A DNA stretch of 64,000 bases from Magnetospirillum sp. (lineage in GTDB: Bacteria; Pseudomonadota; Alphaproteobacteria; CACIAM-22H2). Position 1 is the stretch's first letter. Each line of letters opens with the position of its first letter. Location of the stretch: positions 1,361,950 through 1,425,949 of the forward strand of contig JAPZUA010000001.1 in the NCBI GenBank assembly GCA_027532905.1, in the 5' to 3' direction. Under the pieces are notes generated by a model that saw only the letters and a program-made list of their open reading frames with translations, was not told where the DNA came from and ran no database searches. A program made the position numbers and the translations under genes. Of the stretch, positions 8,826-17,007 are shown piece after piece.

Positions 8826-9376
8826 CTGCCGCACGCAATCTGGGCCTGCCCGGCGAACCGGCCGGCGAAAAACTGATCGACCGCGTGCTGCGCGTGAATC
8901 TGGCCGGCGAATACGGGGCCGTGCGCATCTACGAAGGCCAGCTCGCCGTGCTCGGCCGCACGAGCCCGGCCGGCGCCGCGATCGCCCACATGGCCGAGCA
9001 GGAGCGCCGCCATCTCGAAGCTTTCGAGCGCCTCGTGCCCGAACGCCGCGCCCGCCCCACCGTGCTGCAGCCTTTGTGGCATGTGGCCGGATTTGCGCTG
9101 GGGGCTGCGACCGCGATGCTGGGGCCAAAGGGTGCGATGGCCTGCACGGTCGCGGTCGAAGAAGTGATCGACGAACATTACCGCGAGCAGATCGCGACCC
9201 TGCCCGACAGCGAAGCCGATCTCAAAGCCACGCTCGAAGATTTCCGCCGCGAAGAGGTCGAGCATCGCGACGAGGCCCTCGCGCAAGGGGCGGAAGCCGC
9301 CCCCGGCTTCGAGCTCTTGCGCGGCGCCATCAAGGCCGGCTCGCGCGCGGCGATCTGGCTTTCCTCGCGCCTCTGA
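8822..9376 (+). CDS. coq7: 2-polyprenyl-3-methyl-6-methoxy-1,4-benzoquinol hydroxylase COQ7
   Basis: This di-iron hydroxylase carries out the penultimate step of ubiquinone synthesis, converting demethoxyubiquinol to demethylubiquinol. The 184-residue product is a ferritin-like four-helix bundle with the iron-ligand pattern E30, E61-R-R-H64, E113 or E114 and E145-V-E-H148 visible, and the family start LIDRVLRVNLAGEYGAVRIY. It is translationally coupled to dsbB by an ATGA overlap. COQ7-type rather than UbiF-type hydroxylase is typical of Alphaproteobacteria. Confidence 0.95.
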   Translation: MTAARNLGLPGEPAGEKLIDRVLRVNLAGEYGAVRIYEGQLAVLGRTSPAGAAIAHMAEQERRHLEAFERLVPERRARPTVLQPLWHVAGFALGAATAMLGPKGAMACTVAVEEVIDEHYREQIATLPDSEADLKATLEDFRREEVEHRDEALAQGAEAAPGFELLRGAIKAGSRAAIWLSSRL

Positions 9377-9455
9377 AACTCCCGCTCTAAGACTGCCGCA
9401 AAGGTTTCTCGCACCTGCCGCTTTTCCGCCATGGTTGGCGGGCAATAAGCTCGGC

Positions 9456-9620
9456 ATGCGAACCCGCCGCTTCCTCCACGACGAACCGCCCCTGGCCGAA
9501 CTCATCGACGATCCGATGGTTCGCGCCGTGATGGCGCGCGACCGCGTTTCGCGCGAAGGGCTTATCGAAGTGATCCGTGCGGCCCAGAAGCATCTGAAGC
9601 CCGAAAAAATCCCGGCCTAA
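9456..9620 (+). CDS. Small conserved-looking protein, 54 residues
   Basis: A short gene for a soluble, charged protein starting MRTRRFLHDEPPLAELIDDP and ending in a basic tail KHLKPEKIPA. I do not recognise a family. Support comes from strong codon bias, an amphipathic helix-forming composition (LIDDPMVRAVMARDRV), and a fit between coq7 and the convergent HNH gene with 10 bases to the next stop. An upstream TTG at 9435 would add seven residues. The pattern of a short helical protein carrying 'DPMVRAVMARDRVS' could be a regulator or adaptor, but no role can be assigned. Confidence 0.6.
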   Translation: MRTRRFLHDEPPLAELIDDPMVRAVMARDRVSREGLIEVIRAAQKHLKPEKIPA

Positions 9621-9630
9621 ATCGGCCCGC

Positions 9631-10299
9631 TCAGATGGGCTCGAGTTCCGCATCCCAATAGAGGAAGTCGCGCCAGCTCTGGTGCAGATAGTTGGGCGGA
9701 AAGGCGCGGCCGTTTTCCTGCAGTGCGGCCGAGGTCGGCTGGATCGGCCGATGGCGCGGGAACATTTTGGCCTCGGCCGGCAAGCGGCTGCCTTTGACGA
9801 GATTGCAGCACGAGCAGGCCGTAACGACGTTTTCCCACGTGGTGCGCCCGCCGCGCGAGCGCGGCACCACATGGTCAAAGGTGAGCTCAGGCGCCGGGAA
9901 GGCTTCGGCGCAGTATTGGCATTCGAAGCGATCGCGCAGGAACACGTTGAAGCGCGTGAAGGCCGGGCGGCGGGCGGCCGGCACGTATTCTTTGAGCGAG
10001 ATCACCGACGGCAGGCGGAAGGCTTGCGAGGGCGAGCGGACCACGCGATCGTATTCCGAGACGACGTTCACGCGATCCTGGAACACCGCTTTGATTGCGT
10101 CCTGCCAGGACCAGATCGACAGAGGGAAATACGAAAGCGGGCGGAAATCGGCGTTCAGCACCAGGGCGGGGCAAGCTTCGGCGCGGCTGCTGCGCGAGCC
10201 CATTTCGGCGAAAGGAACTCGGCGCGGATCCAGCGGTGCCGGATCCAATCTTGTTGCCAGTGCTCCAAAAGCCTGGGCCCCGAACGCTTCACCGTCCAC
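9631..10299 (-). CDS. HNH endonuclease family protein
   Basis: A 222-residue protein with a C-terminal HNH nuclease fold. A zinc knuckle is formed by C127-Q-Y-C130 and C162-S-C-C165, with the metal/catalytic motif F-D-H-V-V-P-R-S-R-G-G at about 141-151 and the following N157. The N-terminal part (PALVLNADFRPLSYFPLSIW) is typical of a widespread single-copy alphaproteobacterial HNH family not linked to a methylase. A later start at about 10203 (MGSRSSRAEA) is possible. No modification gene is nearby, so it is unlikely to be a restriction enzyme; its role is unknown. Confidence 0.85.
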   Translation of the reverse strand: MDGEAFGAQAFGALATRLDPAPLDPRRVPFAEMGSRSSRAEACPALVLNADFRPLSYFPLSIWSWQDAIKAVFQDRVNVVSEYDRVVRSPSQAFRLPSVISLKEYVPAARRPAFTRFNVFLRDRFECQYCAEAFPAPELTFDHVVPRSRGGRTTWENVVTACSCCNLVKGSRLPAEAKMFPRHRPIQPTSAALQENGRAFPPNYLHQSWRDFLYWDAELEPI

Positions 10300-10411
10300 G
10301 CCTGCCCCTCCGCTAACCGCTTCGAGAATCGACGTTCACTTTCAGCCCTTCTTTGATAGGCGATCTTGCCTTCAAAAGCAATGCGTTGGCCCGTTACAGG
10401 GGCATGACATT

Positions 10412-11074
10412 TTAGGCCTGCAAAACGGTGCCGAGCCGGTTTCGCAGGAACTCGGCCCCGGCCTGCAAGCCCGCCTCGTCGATCGAGTGCGGCAGACCCG
10501 GACACGCCAAAGTTTCAACTGCCATACCTGCCGAATCTAAAGCGGTTGCGGCCTCCGCCATGCGCTCGAACGGCACGATCGGATCGGCCGTGCCGTGCAC
10601 GAGCAGCACGGGCGGACGCGATTTTACGGCTGCCCCGAAATGTGCCGCATCGACCAAAGCGCCCGAATAGCCGAGCACGCCGCCGATCGCCACATCGCGG
10701 CGCGGCGCCACATAAAGCGACATCATCGTGCCTTGGCTGAAGCCGACGAGCGCCAGGCGCTCGGGCGGCAGGGCGAAGCGCTGCAATTCGGCGTCGAGAA
10801 ACGCATCGAGGATCGGCGCTGCCGCCGCCACACCCGCCACGACGCGTTCGGGCGTGCGGTCCTGCAGGCTGAACCATTGGCGCCCGTAGGGCGCCATGTC
10901 GCAGGGGAAGGGTGCATGCGGCGACACAAAATGTGTGCGCGGCAAAAACCGCGACCACAAGGGGGCGAGCGAGATAAGATCGTTGCCGTCGGCCCCCAGC
11001 CCGTGCAGCAGCACCACCAGCGAATCGGGCTTGTTTGCCCCCGCCCGCGGTCCGTCGAGTTCGAAGAACGCCAT
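10412..11074 (-). CDS. Phospholipase/carboxylesterase family alpha/beta hydrolase
   Basis: A 220-residue serine hydrolase of the acyl-protein thioesterase/carboxylesterase family. The nucleophile elbow is G-F-S113-Q-G, the acid is in HGTADPIVP and the histidine in CPGLPHSID; the oxyanion region is LLHGLGADGND. No signal peptide is seen, so it is cytosolic. Families of this type cleave short acyl esters; the true substrate is unknown. It is divergent from gluQ across a 78-base promoter gap. Confidence 0.9.
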   Translation of the reverse strand: MAFFELDGPRAGANKPDSLVVLLHGLGADGNDLISLAPLWSRFLPRTHFVSPHAPFPCDMAPYGRQWFSLQDRTPERVVAGVAAAAPILDAFLDAELQRFALPPERLALVGFSQGTMMSLYVAPRRDVAIGGVLGYSGALVDAAHFGAAVKSRPPVLLVHGTADPIVPFERMAEAATALDSAGMAVETLACPGLPHSIDEAGLQAGAEFLRNRLGTVLQA

Positions 11075-11152
11075 TCTGCCGCCCCTTTTTTGCCGCCCCG
11101 GATTCCCTAGCCTGCCTTCCCCTCAAAGTCGAGCCTGCCACAGACGAGTGCG

Positions 11153-11998
11153 ATGTCCGATACCCGCTTTGCCCCTTCGCCCACCGGCTATCTGCATCGC
11201 GGCCACGCTTTTTCAGCCCTGTTCGCGGCCGAGGCGGCCCGCACGAGCGGCGGGCGCTTCATCCTGCGCATCGAAGACATCGACCACGGCCGCTGTCGGC
11301 CCGAATTCACCGACGCGATCTTCGAAGATCTCGCCTGGCTGGGCCTGATCTGGGAGAAGCCGGTGCGCCGCCAGTCCGAACACATGGCCGACTACCAAGC
11401 CGCCCTCGCCAAGCTCGAGGCGCTCGGCGTGCTCTACAAATGCGTGTGCACGCGCGCCGACATCAAACGCGAAATCGCCGCAGCCGGGGCGGCCCCGCAT
11501 CTCGCCGGCGAAGGCGGCGAGCCGCTTTATCCGGGCACTTGCCGCAGACGCCCGGCAAACGAAGTGGCCGACCTCGTCGCAAACGGGGCGGCCTATGCGC
11601 TGCGCCTCGATGTTGCGGCGGCGGCAGCGATCGCAGGCAAGCTTGCCTGGCACGACCAGGCGGCGGGCCCGCAAGTGGCGCGACCCGAATTGCTTGGCGA
11701 CGCGGTGCTGGCCCGCAAGGACGTGCCGACGAGCTACCATCTGGCCGTGACGATCGACGACCATCTGCAGGGCATCGACCTTGTCACGCGCGGCCAAGAT
11801 CTGTTCGTCGCCACGCATCTGCACTGCCTGCTGCAGAAACTGCTCGGCCTGCCGACCCCTGCCTATCATCACCATAAATTATTGACCGACCCGGACGGCC
11901 AGCGCCTGGCCAAACGCGCCGGGTCGCCAAGCCTGCGCGATTTGCGCGCGACCGGGATCGCGGCAACCACCCTAAGAAATGATTTGGGTTTTAGTTGA
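11153..11998 (+). CDS. gluQ: Glutamyl-Q tRNA(Asp) synthetase
   Basis: GluQRS activates glutamate and attaches it to queuosine at position 34 of tRNA-Asp. It is a truncated glutamyl-tRNA synthetase lacking the anticodon-binding domain, and the 281-residue length fits. The class I signature is FAPSPTGYLHRGHAFSA, the loop equivalent to KMSKS is KRAGSPSLRDLR, and the zinc site is marked by CVCTR and YPGTCRRR. The gene ends just before a short membrane-peptide gene and a drop in GC content. Confidence 0.95.
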   Translation: MSDTRFAPSPTGYLHRGHAFSALFAAEAARTSGGRFILRIEDIDHGRCRPEFTDAIFEDLAWLGLIWEKPVRRQSEHMADYQAALAKLEALGVLYKCVCTRADIKREIAAAGAAPHLAGEGGEPLYPGTCRRRPANEVADLVANGAAYALRLDVAAAAAIAGKLAWHDQAAGPQVARPELLGDAVLARKDVPTSYHLAVTIDDHLQGIDLVTRGQDLFVATHLHCLLQKLLGLPTPAYHHHKLLTDPDGQRLAKRAGSPSLRDLRATGIAATTLRNDLGFS

Positions 11999-12044
11999 CT
12001 TTTGTTAAAATTATGGCTAAATTCTCGATATGGAGGATTGAGCC

Positions 12045-12185
12045 ATGGTCACGTTGTTTTGGGGCCTTGCCATCTATATTGCGTTTGTTTTCCTTCTCGA
12101 TATTGTCGTCGATCTGCTTGCCGGCGCGTTTGCGTGGGCGGGCCGCCACGAGGCCCGCATCCGCGCAGGTCGCCTAGCAAACTGA
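12045..12185 (+). CDS. 46-residue single-pass membrane peptide
   Basis: A short gene with a good GGAGG ribosome site nine bases before the ATG. The product begins MVTLFWGLAIYIAFVFLLDI, one long hydrophobic helix (about residues 3-33, with aspartates at 19 and 23), followed by a basic C-terminus rich in Arg and Ala ending RLAN. By charge it would sit with the C-terminus inside. No family is recognised. The region is lower in GC than its neighbours. It could be a membrane-complex small subunit or a type I toxin-like peptide; no antitoxin RNA was identified. Confidence 0.55.
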   Translation: MVTLFWGLAIYIAFVFLLDIVVDLLAGAFAWAGRHEARIRAGRLAN

Positions 12186-12620
12186 GCCGCAGGCGAACTT
12201 TTTGCGGCGGAAATAAGTTACCATAGGCGCCGAAAGGCGACGATTGGCGACTGCTGCAACCTATTCATTATCATTTATTTACAAATACTTGACTGAATTA
12301 GGCGACCAGGTGACGAAATTTTTTTCGTCGCCTATTTCAACCTGTCTCCGCAATAGCAGCCCCACGGTCGCCAAGACCGCAGGCAAGACCCTCATTTCAC
12401 CATGTCAAACAGCGCCGCTTCGGGAACGCCAAGGCATAAGATTATTATCCACAAGTCGATCTAAAAAGCAAGGACTTTTGCACCGCAAAACTTTGTGCCC
12501 GGCGCAGGCCGTTTATCGCTAGGGTGCGCCAGCAGGGCCTTGAACTTGCCGCCCTCCCACCGCAGATTACCGGCCATTGCCGTTTTGTCGCTTCTTCACC
12601 CCCGGCCCCCGAGTTCAGCC
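12186..12620. other. AT-rich spacer with phased GGCGAC repeats and a DnaA box
   Basis: These 435 bases carry no convincing gene but much structure. GGCG(A/C)C occurs at 12226, 12236 and 12246, exactly ten bases apart, again at 12301, and inverted at 12328 and 12367. An imperfect 12-base inverted repeat (12295-12306/12327-12338, 11 of 12 matching) overlaps a 7-base stem GACGAAA/TTTCGTC at 12312-12329. Between them is an AT-rich run (12258-12300). A perfect DnaA box TTATCCACA lies at 12445-12453. The open frame 12244-12522 lacks a ribosome site and codon bias. See findings. Confidence 0.5.
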
Positions 12621-12947
12621 ATGACAGACCCCGCCAACAACCTGTCGGCAGCCCCCACAGAACCCGCCTTCGAGGTTCCGGAAGGCACCATCTATATCGG
12701 GGCCAACTCGGTGGCGCGCTGGTTCATCGAACTCGGCTTCAGCCAGGGCAAACCATGCCTGCTGGCCAAGCAAGTGTTCCTCGACGCGCCCAAGAACCAG
12801 ACCGCGATTTCGCGCCAGCTCGCCGCAGGCCGCGTGTTCTTTTCGCTGAAGCAGCTCGAAATGCTGATGCAGGTGCGCCACCACATCGAAATCAACGTGC
12901 CCGACTACGAGCGCGTCCGCATCGCAGCCCATCTCGGCAGCGGCTGA
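12621..12947 (+). CDS. Hypothetical protein, 108 residues
   Basis: A soluble 108-residue product whose start MTDPANNLSA is chosen because the upstream extension is low-complexity. The body reads VPEGTIYIGANSVARWFIEL and later QTAISRQLAAGRVFFSLKQLEMLMQVRHHIEINVPDYERV (not all contiguous in motif sense). The pattern of an aromatic-rich first half and a helical second half resembles no family I can name. It is flanked by the AT-rich spacer upstream and a convergent WD40-like gene downstream. Codon use is normal for the window. Confidence 0.65.
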   Translation: MTDPANNLSAAPTEPAFEVPEGTIYIGANSVARWFIELGFSQGKPCLLAKQVFLDAPKNQTAISRQLAAGRVFFSLKQLEMLMQVRHHIEINVPDYERVRIAAHLGSG

Positions 12948-12981
12948 TACGCCGCGCGCGCTCTCGCTGGGCGGTGCGTCT

Positions 12982-14214
12982 TCAGGAAATCACGCGAAAC
13001 ATCTTGAACGCTTGCCCGTCGACGAAGGCGAAATTCGCCCCGGACGGCGAGAACGCAACGTCGCTAATGAGACGCGCGTCAGGCGTCTCGTAAGCGAACA
13101 TCTCCGCCCCGTCGGACACGCGCCAAACGCTGACCCCGCTGCCCAAAACGCGGCTATATTTGGCGCGCCGTGTGGCAAACCAACGATTGTCCGGCGAGAT
13201 CGCCGAGGCCATGACCGGCGAATAGACAAGCGGAAACGAAATCTTCGTCCGCCGTTCGCGCAATTCCCATATCCAAACCGCCTCCTGAACGGCCGAAGCC
13301 GGTTGTGGCGCCGGGTTTTGGAGATGCATCGTCGAATGCTGATGCAGTGGCATCGAGCCGATCCCCAGCAAGCTGCCATCGGGGCTCCAGCGCAACGATG
13401 CCGTACCTTCGCTGGTTCCCGGAAATTCGGCGATGCGCGTATTGCGCGCCGGATCGACGATAGCGATGTTCGGCGGCAGATTGGCGCGCATAAGCGGGGC
13501 GCCATTTTCCGCGACCGCCACAAGACCGTCGCGCGAGACGTCCAACATCCGCTGATACCCCAATCCAGGGGCCGATTCGTACATGACGCCCCGGACCGAC
13601 AAATCTTTCGTGTCAAGCAGGACGATCGCGGATTGCTTCAAAGGCTGTCCAACGCGGATCGCTGCAAATCGGCTGTCCGACGAGGTTGCAACTCGATCGG
13701 CAAAAAAACCCGCGCCGCCCTCCATCATTGGAAACGCCAGCCTGTCCAACAATCGTCCGCTTGCCGCGTCGAACACTTGGACAAGTTCGGTGGGAAAAAC
13801 ACGGTCGCTGCCAATTTGACGCGGCGAGACGATCAAGCTACGCCCATCGTCGCCGAAGCCAAACGACGGAAGACTTACCGCACTAGGCCTTGGAATACCC
13901 AAAATAGCTTTGCCGGAGGGAAACTCGTAAACGGCAAGCCGATCCGCGTGCCGAATCGCAACCCGACTTCCGTCCGGACTGAACCGAAAGGCCATGACCT
14001 CGCCCGTCAGTGACCAAAACCCGGCCGGAACTAGCGCCAATTGCGGTCCCATGTCGCGCGCGTTCCGACCGCCCTGCGCCGTTTGTGCAAAGGCCTTAGC
14101 TCTGTTTGCCAAAATGGCGGGGGCGGACAGAGCTGCGCCCAGCGCACCCGTCACGAAACGGCGCCGTGTACTGCACACGGCAGATTCGGGTTCGGGTCGC
14201 TTCTGCCGCACCAT
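12982..14214 (-). CDS. Exported WD40/beta-propeller-like protein
   Basis: A 410-residue protein with a twin-arginine signal (TRRRFVTGALGAALSAPAIL, cleaved near AFAQT), so it is probably exported folded by Tat. The mature part holds several WD40-like blades, for example FRFSPDGSRVAIRHADRLAVYEF, LRWSPDGSLLGIGS and VAFSPSGANFAFVDG. The start at 14214 is preceded by CAGGAG; an upstream ATG at 14277 would precede the signal by 21 residues. No catalytic residue is seen; a scaffold or ligand-binding propeller is likely. Nothing nearby suggests a partner. Confidence 0.75.
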   Translation of the reverse strand: MVRQKRPEPESAVCSTRRRFVTGALGAALSAPAILANRAKAFAQTAQGGRNARDMGPQLALVPAGFWSLTGEVMAFRFSPDGSRVAIRHADRLAVYEFPSGKAILGIPRPSAVSLPSFGFGDDGRSLIVSPRQIGSDRVFPTELVQVFDAASGRLLDRLAFPMMEGGAGFFADRVATSSDSRFAAIRVGQPLKQSAIVLLDTKDLSVRGVMYESAPGLGYQRMLDVSRDGLVAVAENGAPLMRANLPPNIAIVDPARNTRIAEFPGTSEGTASLRWSPDGSLLGIGSMPLHQHSTMHLQNPAPQPASAVQEAVWIWELRERRTKISFPLVYSPVMASAISPDNRWFATRRAKYSRVLGSGVSVWRVSDGAEMFAYETPDARLISDVAFSPSGANFAFVDGQAFKMFRVIS

Positions 14215-14327
14215 CCGAAACGCTCCTGACGGTCGCCACGACAGGGCCGACAAAAGCGGCACCTGCATCGACGACACAATCTTACATGCATTTCAGCCTA
14301 GCGGGCGCGCATGCCGCGCGCAATCGC

Positions 14328-15170
14328 CTAAAGCGTCGCCTCGAGCGTGGCGCGCAGTTCGCGGCTGATCTCCGGCAAAATGCCGAACCACGCCTGGAAG
14401 GCCGGGCGGGCTTGGTGCATCAGCATGCCGAGTCCGTCCACGGCCGGGTTGCCGCGCGCGCGGGCGGCCGCAAGCAGCGGTGTCGCAAGCGGCGTGTAGA
14501 CGATATCGGCCACCACGGCGTCGCGCGGCAGGCGGTCGAGGGCGAGATCGAGCGCGTCTTGCCCCTTCATGCCTTGGCTCGTGGTGTTGACGAGCATCGC
14601 CGCATCGGCGAGTGCTGCGTGCCGGTCTTCCCACGCGACGGATACGAGGGCTGAACCGAAACCGGCGCGCAAGCCTTCGGCGCGCGCCTGCGTGCGGTTG
14701 ACCACGCGGATTTCGCGGCAGCCCTGCTGCAGCAAACCGTCGACGATCGCGCGCGCTCCCCCGCCCGCCCCGATCACGGTCGCAGGCCCCGCAGCGGCAC
14801 GCCACGTCGGAATGGCTTCGGCCACGCTGGCAACGAAACCCCACGCATCGGTGTTGGTGCCCGAAAGGCTGCCGTCTTTTTCGACCACGATCGTGTTGGT
14901 GGCCCCGATGCGGCGCGCGGTGTCGTCGAGCCGGTCGACCAGCTTCACCGCTTCGATCTTGTGCGGAATGGTGAGATTGCAGCCAGCAAAGCCGAGGGCC
15001 GGCAAAGCGCGCAACGCGGCTGCGAGGCCCGCGACCGGAATCTCGAGCGGCACGTAGCGCCCCTCGAGCCCGCTTTGCGCAAGCCAATGGTTGTGCAAGA
15101 GCGGCGAGCGCGAATGCAGAACCGGCCAACCCATGACCCCGGCCAGATGGAAACGTCGCGGTGCGGACAT
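14328..15170 (-). CDS. aroE: Shikimate dehydrogenase
   Basis: AroE reduces 3-dehydroshikimate to shikimate with NADPH in aromatic amino acid synthesis. The 280-residue product has the substrate-binding start GVMGWPVLHSRSPLLHNHWL, the catalytic lysine/aspartate region NLTIPHKIEAVKLVD and GTNTDAWGFV, and the NADP loop VIGAGGGARAIV with the NRT motif. The reading frame extends 66 codons upstream but the MSAPRRF start fits the family. It is divergent from the putative phosphoramidate operon, and not clustered with coaE/dnaQ as in many relatives, at least within this window. Confidence 0.95.
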   Translation of the reverse strand: MSAPRRFHLAGVMGWPVLHSRSPLLHNHWLAQSGLEGRYVPLEIPVAGLAAALRALPALGFAGCNLTIPHKIEAVKLVDRLDDTARRIGATNTIVVEKDGSLSGTNTDAWGFVASVAEAIPTWRAAAGPATVIGAGGGARAIVDGLLQQGCREIRVVNRTQARAEGLRAGFGSALVSVAWEDRHAALADAAMLVNTTSQGMKGQDALDLALDRLPRDAVVADIVYTPLATPLLAAARARGNPAVDGLGMLMHQARPAFQAWFGILPEISRELRATLEATL

Positions 15171-15354
15171 TTGCGCGGCAACTCCTGCGAAAAACCGGCG
15201 CAAGAGTCGTCGCAGACGCAAGCTTGCGCAACGGTTTTTTCGCGAAGCCCGCCCGGCCCAAAAACCTGCTGCAAGACCGCCCCGAATCGCGCGAGACTCG
15301 AGGTTAAATCCGCGTCGCCCAGCCGATTCGCAAAAACAAGGGTCCCGCCGCATC

Positions 15355-17007
15355 ATGGCGACCGTCAACGCAAGCCAGCACCATGCCGACGGCTATCTGC
15401 AGGCCGTGCGCGTAGAAGCGCAGACCCCGAACCCGGTCGCCACACTCGTATTCACGCACGGCGCTTTCGGCACGGCCGCCCATTTCGAGAAAATCGCCGA
15501 GGCGCTCTCGCGCAGCTACGAGGTCTATCTCGTCAATCTGCCGGGCCACGGGCGCTCGGCCTGCGATTTTTCGCCGACGGTCGCAGCGATGGCGCAGCGC
15601 GTTGCGACCTATCTCAATGCGCGCCGCACGCAGCCGCTCGTGCTGATCGGCGAATCGATCGGCGCCAATGTGCTGGTGGCGGCCGTACCGATGCTTCAGC
15701 AAAACGTGCGCGCGGTCTTGATGGTCGATCCGCCGGTGGGTCCGCGCGGCATGGCGCAGGTGGCGGGCTGGTTCAAACGCTACGCCAATGCCGAGAGCCC
15801 GCCTTTCTGGCTCGCACTGGCGCAGGCGTGTTTCGGCTACAATGTGCTGAGCGGCCAATCGCAGCCGGTTTCCTACGCCGATCTGTTCGCGCACCTGCCG
15901 CCATCTTTGCCGATCACGGTCGTGACCGGTGCGGCAAGCGACGACGACGCGATCGAACAGGCCGATGCGGCGAGCAACCCGTGCTGCTTCGGCAATGCCG
16001 ACGAAGCGGCGTTGCGCCTGCGCCTGGGTGCACGCTTCGCATGTCGGCGCCTGGCCGGTCTCAACCACAATCCGTTCCACTATGCGCCCGACGCGATGCA
16101 GGCCGAGATCGAGGCGTTTTTGGCGCGGCTCGAAGCGACGTCCCCGCAAACACCGGCGCCGCGTCCCGCCAATGCGCGGCGCCGCGTGCTGTGGTTCTCC
16201 GGCTTTCCGTCGTCGGGCACGGTCAAGCTGCAGATGATGGCAGCGCACTTGCTGGCAGCCGAAGCCAAGGGAGGCCCGATCCGCTCGCTTGCGCATATGG
16301 ACGAGATCGTGCCGCCGATGCTCGTGGACTACAACATGCCGCCCGATCCGATGGGGCGGGCGATCGAGCCGATCTTCACGCACCATCTGCCGGGGCCGTT
16401 TTTGTCGACGACCTACGAGACGGCGGCGATCGTGCAGGTCGTGCGCCATCCGGTCGATATTGCGTTTTCGACCGCGTCTTATGCGCTGCCGTTCCACTGC
16501 GACTATGTGTCGATGTCGCCCGAGCAACGCAATGCCCGCACGCGCGCGCTTGTGCACGAATTTCTCGATCTCGGCACGCTCGCACTCTACGCAAATTACG
16601 GCTTCGGAACGTGGGCTTTGCATGCGCGGCTGTGGCGCGATTTTGCCGAGCAGGCGAAGGTGCCGTATCTGCGCTTGCGCCTGGAAGACGTGCGCAAGGA
16701 CGAAACCGCCGCCTGCCGCCAGATCGCGTCCATTCTGGGGCTCGCACCCGACGATGCGACGATCGCCGCCGCCGTCGAAGCCGCCACGATCGGCCATTCG
16801 CGCACCCTCGAAGAGGCGACGATCGCGGCCAAGCTGCCGTGTCGATTTTATGTGCCGCAATTGGCGCCGCTCTACGAAGCGGGCTGGCGCTACCACGGCA
16901 AGGGCCTGTCCGACTACGGCAAGGGCCAATTGACGGACGCGGATTGGGCGAAGGCCAAAACGACCTTCGGCAGCGAAGCGGCAAGGCTCGGCTATGCTTT
17001 CCCCTGA
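15355..17007 (+). CDS. Alpha/beta hydrolase fused to a sulfotransferase-fold domain; candidate phosphoramidoyl transferase
   Basis: A 550-residue two-domain protein. Residues 25-260 form an alpha/beta hydrolase with FTHGAFG, nucleophile elbow G-E-S101-I-G and a histidine in GLNHNPFHY (about 238). Residues 277-550 form a sulfotransferase-type P-loop domain with the 5'-phosphate loop GFPSSGTVK (283-291) and the 3'-phosphate-binding strand VVRHPVDIAFS (R364, S372). The last 14 bases overlap the CysC-like kinase gene. Known: such folds use 3'-phosphonucleotide donors. Inferred: here the donor is 3'-phospho-CDP-phosphoramidate rather than PAPS, given the rest of the operon. A true PAPS sulfotransferase is the alternative. 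The hydrolase part's role is unknown. Confidence 0.75.
   Translation: MATVNASQHHADGYLQAVRVEAQTPNPVATLVFTHGAFGTAAHFEKIAEALSRSYEVYLVNLPGHGRSACDFSPTVAAMAQRVATYLNARRTQPLVLIGESIGANVLVAAVPMLQQNVRAVLMVDPPVGPRGMAQVAGWFKRYANAESPPFWLALAQACFGYNVLSGQSQPVSYADLFAHLPPSLPITVVTGAASDDDAIEQADAASNPCCFGNADEAALRLRLGARFACRRLAGLNHNPFHYAPDAMQAEIEAFLARLEATSPQTPAPRPANARRRVLWFSGFPSSGTVKLQMMAAHLLAAEAKGGPIRSLAHMDEIVPPMLVDYNMPPDPMGRAIEPIFTHHLPGPFLSTTYETAAIVQVVRHPVDIAFSTASYALPFHCDYVSMSPEQRNARTRALVHEFLDLGTLALYANYGFGTWALHARLWRDFAEQAKVPYLRLRLEDVRKDETAACRQIASILGLAPDDATIAAAVEAATIGHSRTLEEATIAAKLPCRFYVPQLAPLYEAGWRYHGKGLSDYGKGQLTDADWAKAKTTFGSEAARLGYAFP

Noticed and set aside
9631-10299. Restriction enzyme
   Set aside because: The HNH protein has no neighbouring methylase or specificity gene and its N-terminal part fits a common stand-alone alphaproteobacterial family.
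12244-12522. A 92-codon frame in the AT-rich spacer
   Set aside because: No ribosome site, poor codon bias, no family resemblance and overlap with the repeat and palindrome structure.
12186-12620. Claiming the chromosomal replication origin
   Set aside because: There is one perfect DnaA box only, and dnaA, parAB, hemE or gidAB are not in the window; without skew data it stays a candidate regulatory or origin-like region.
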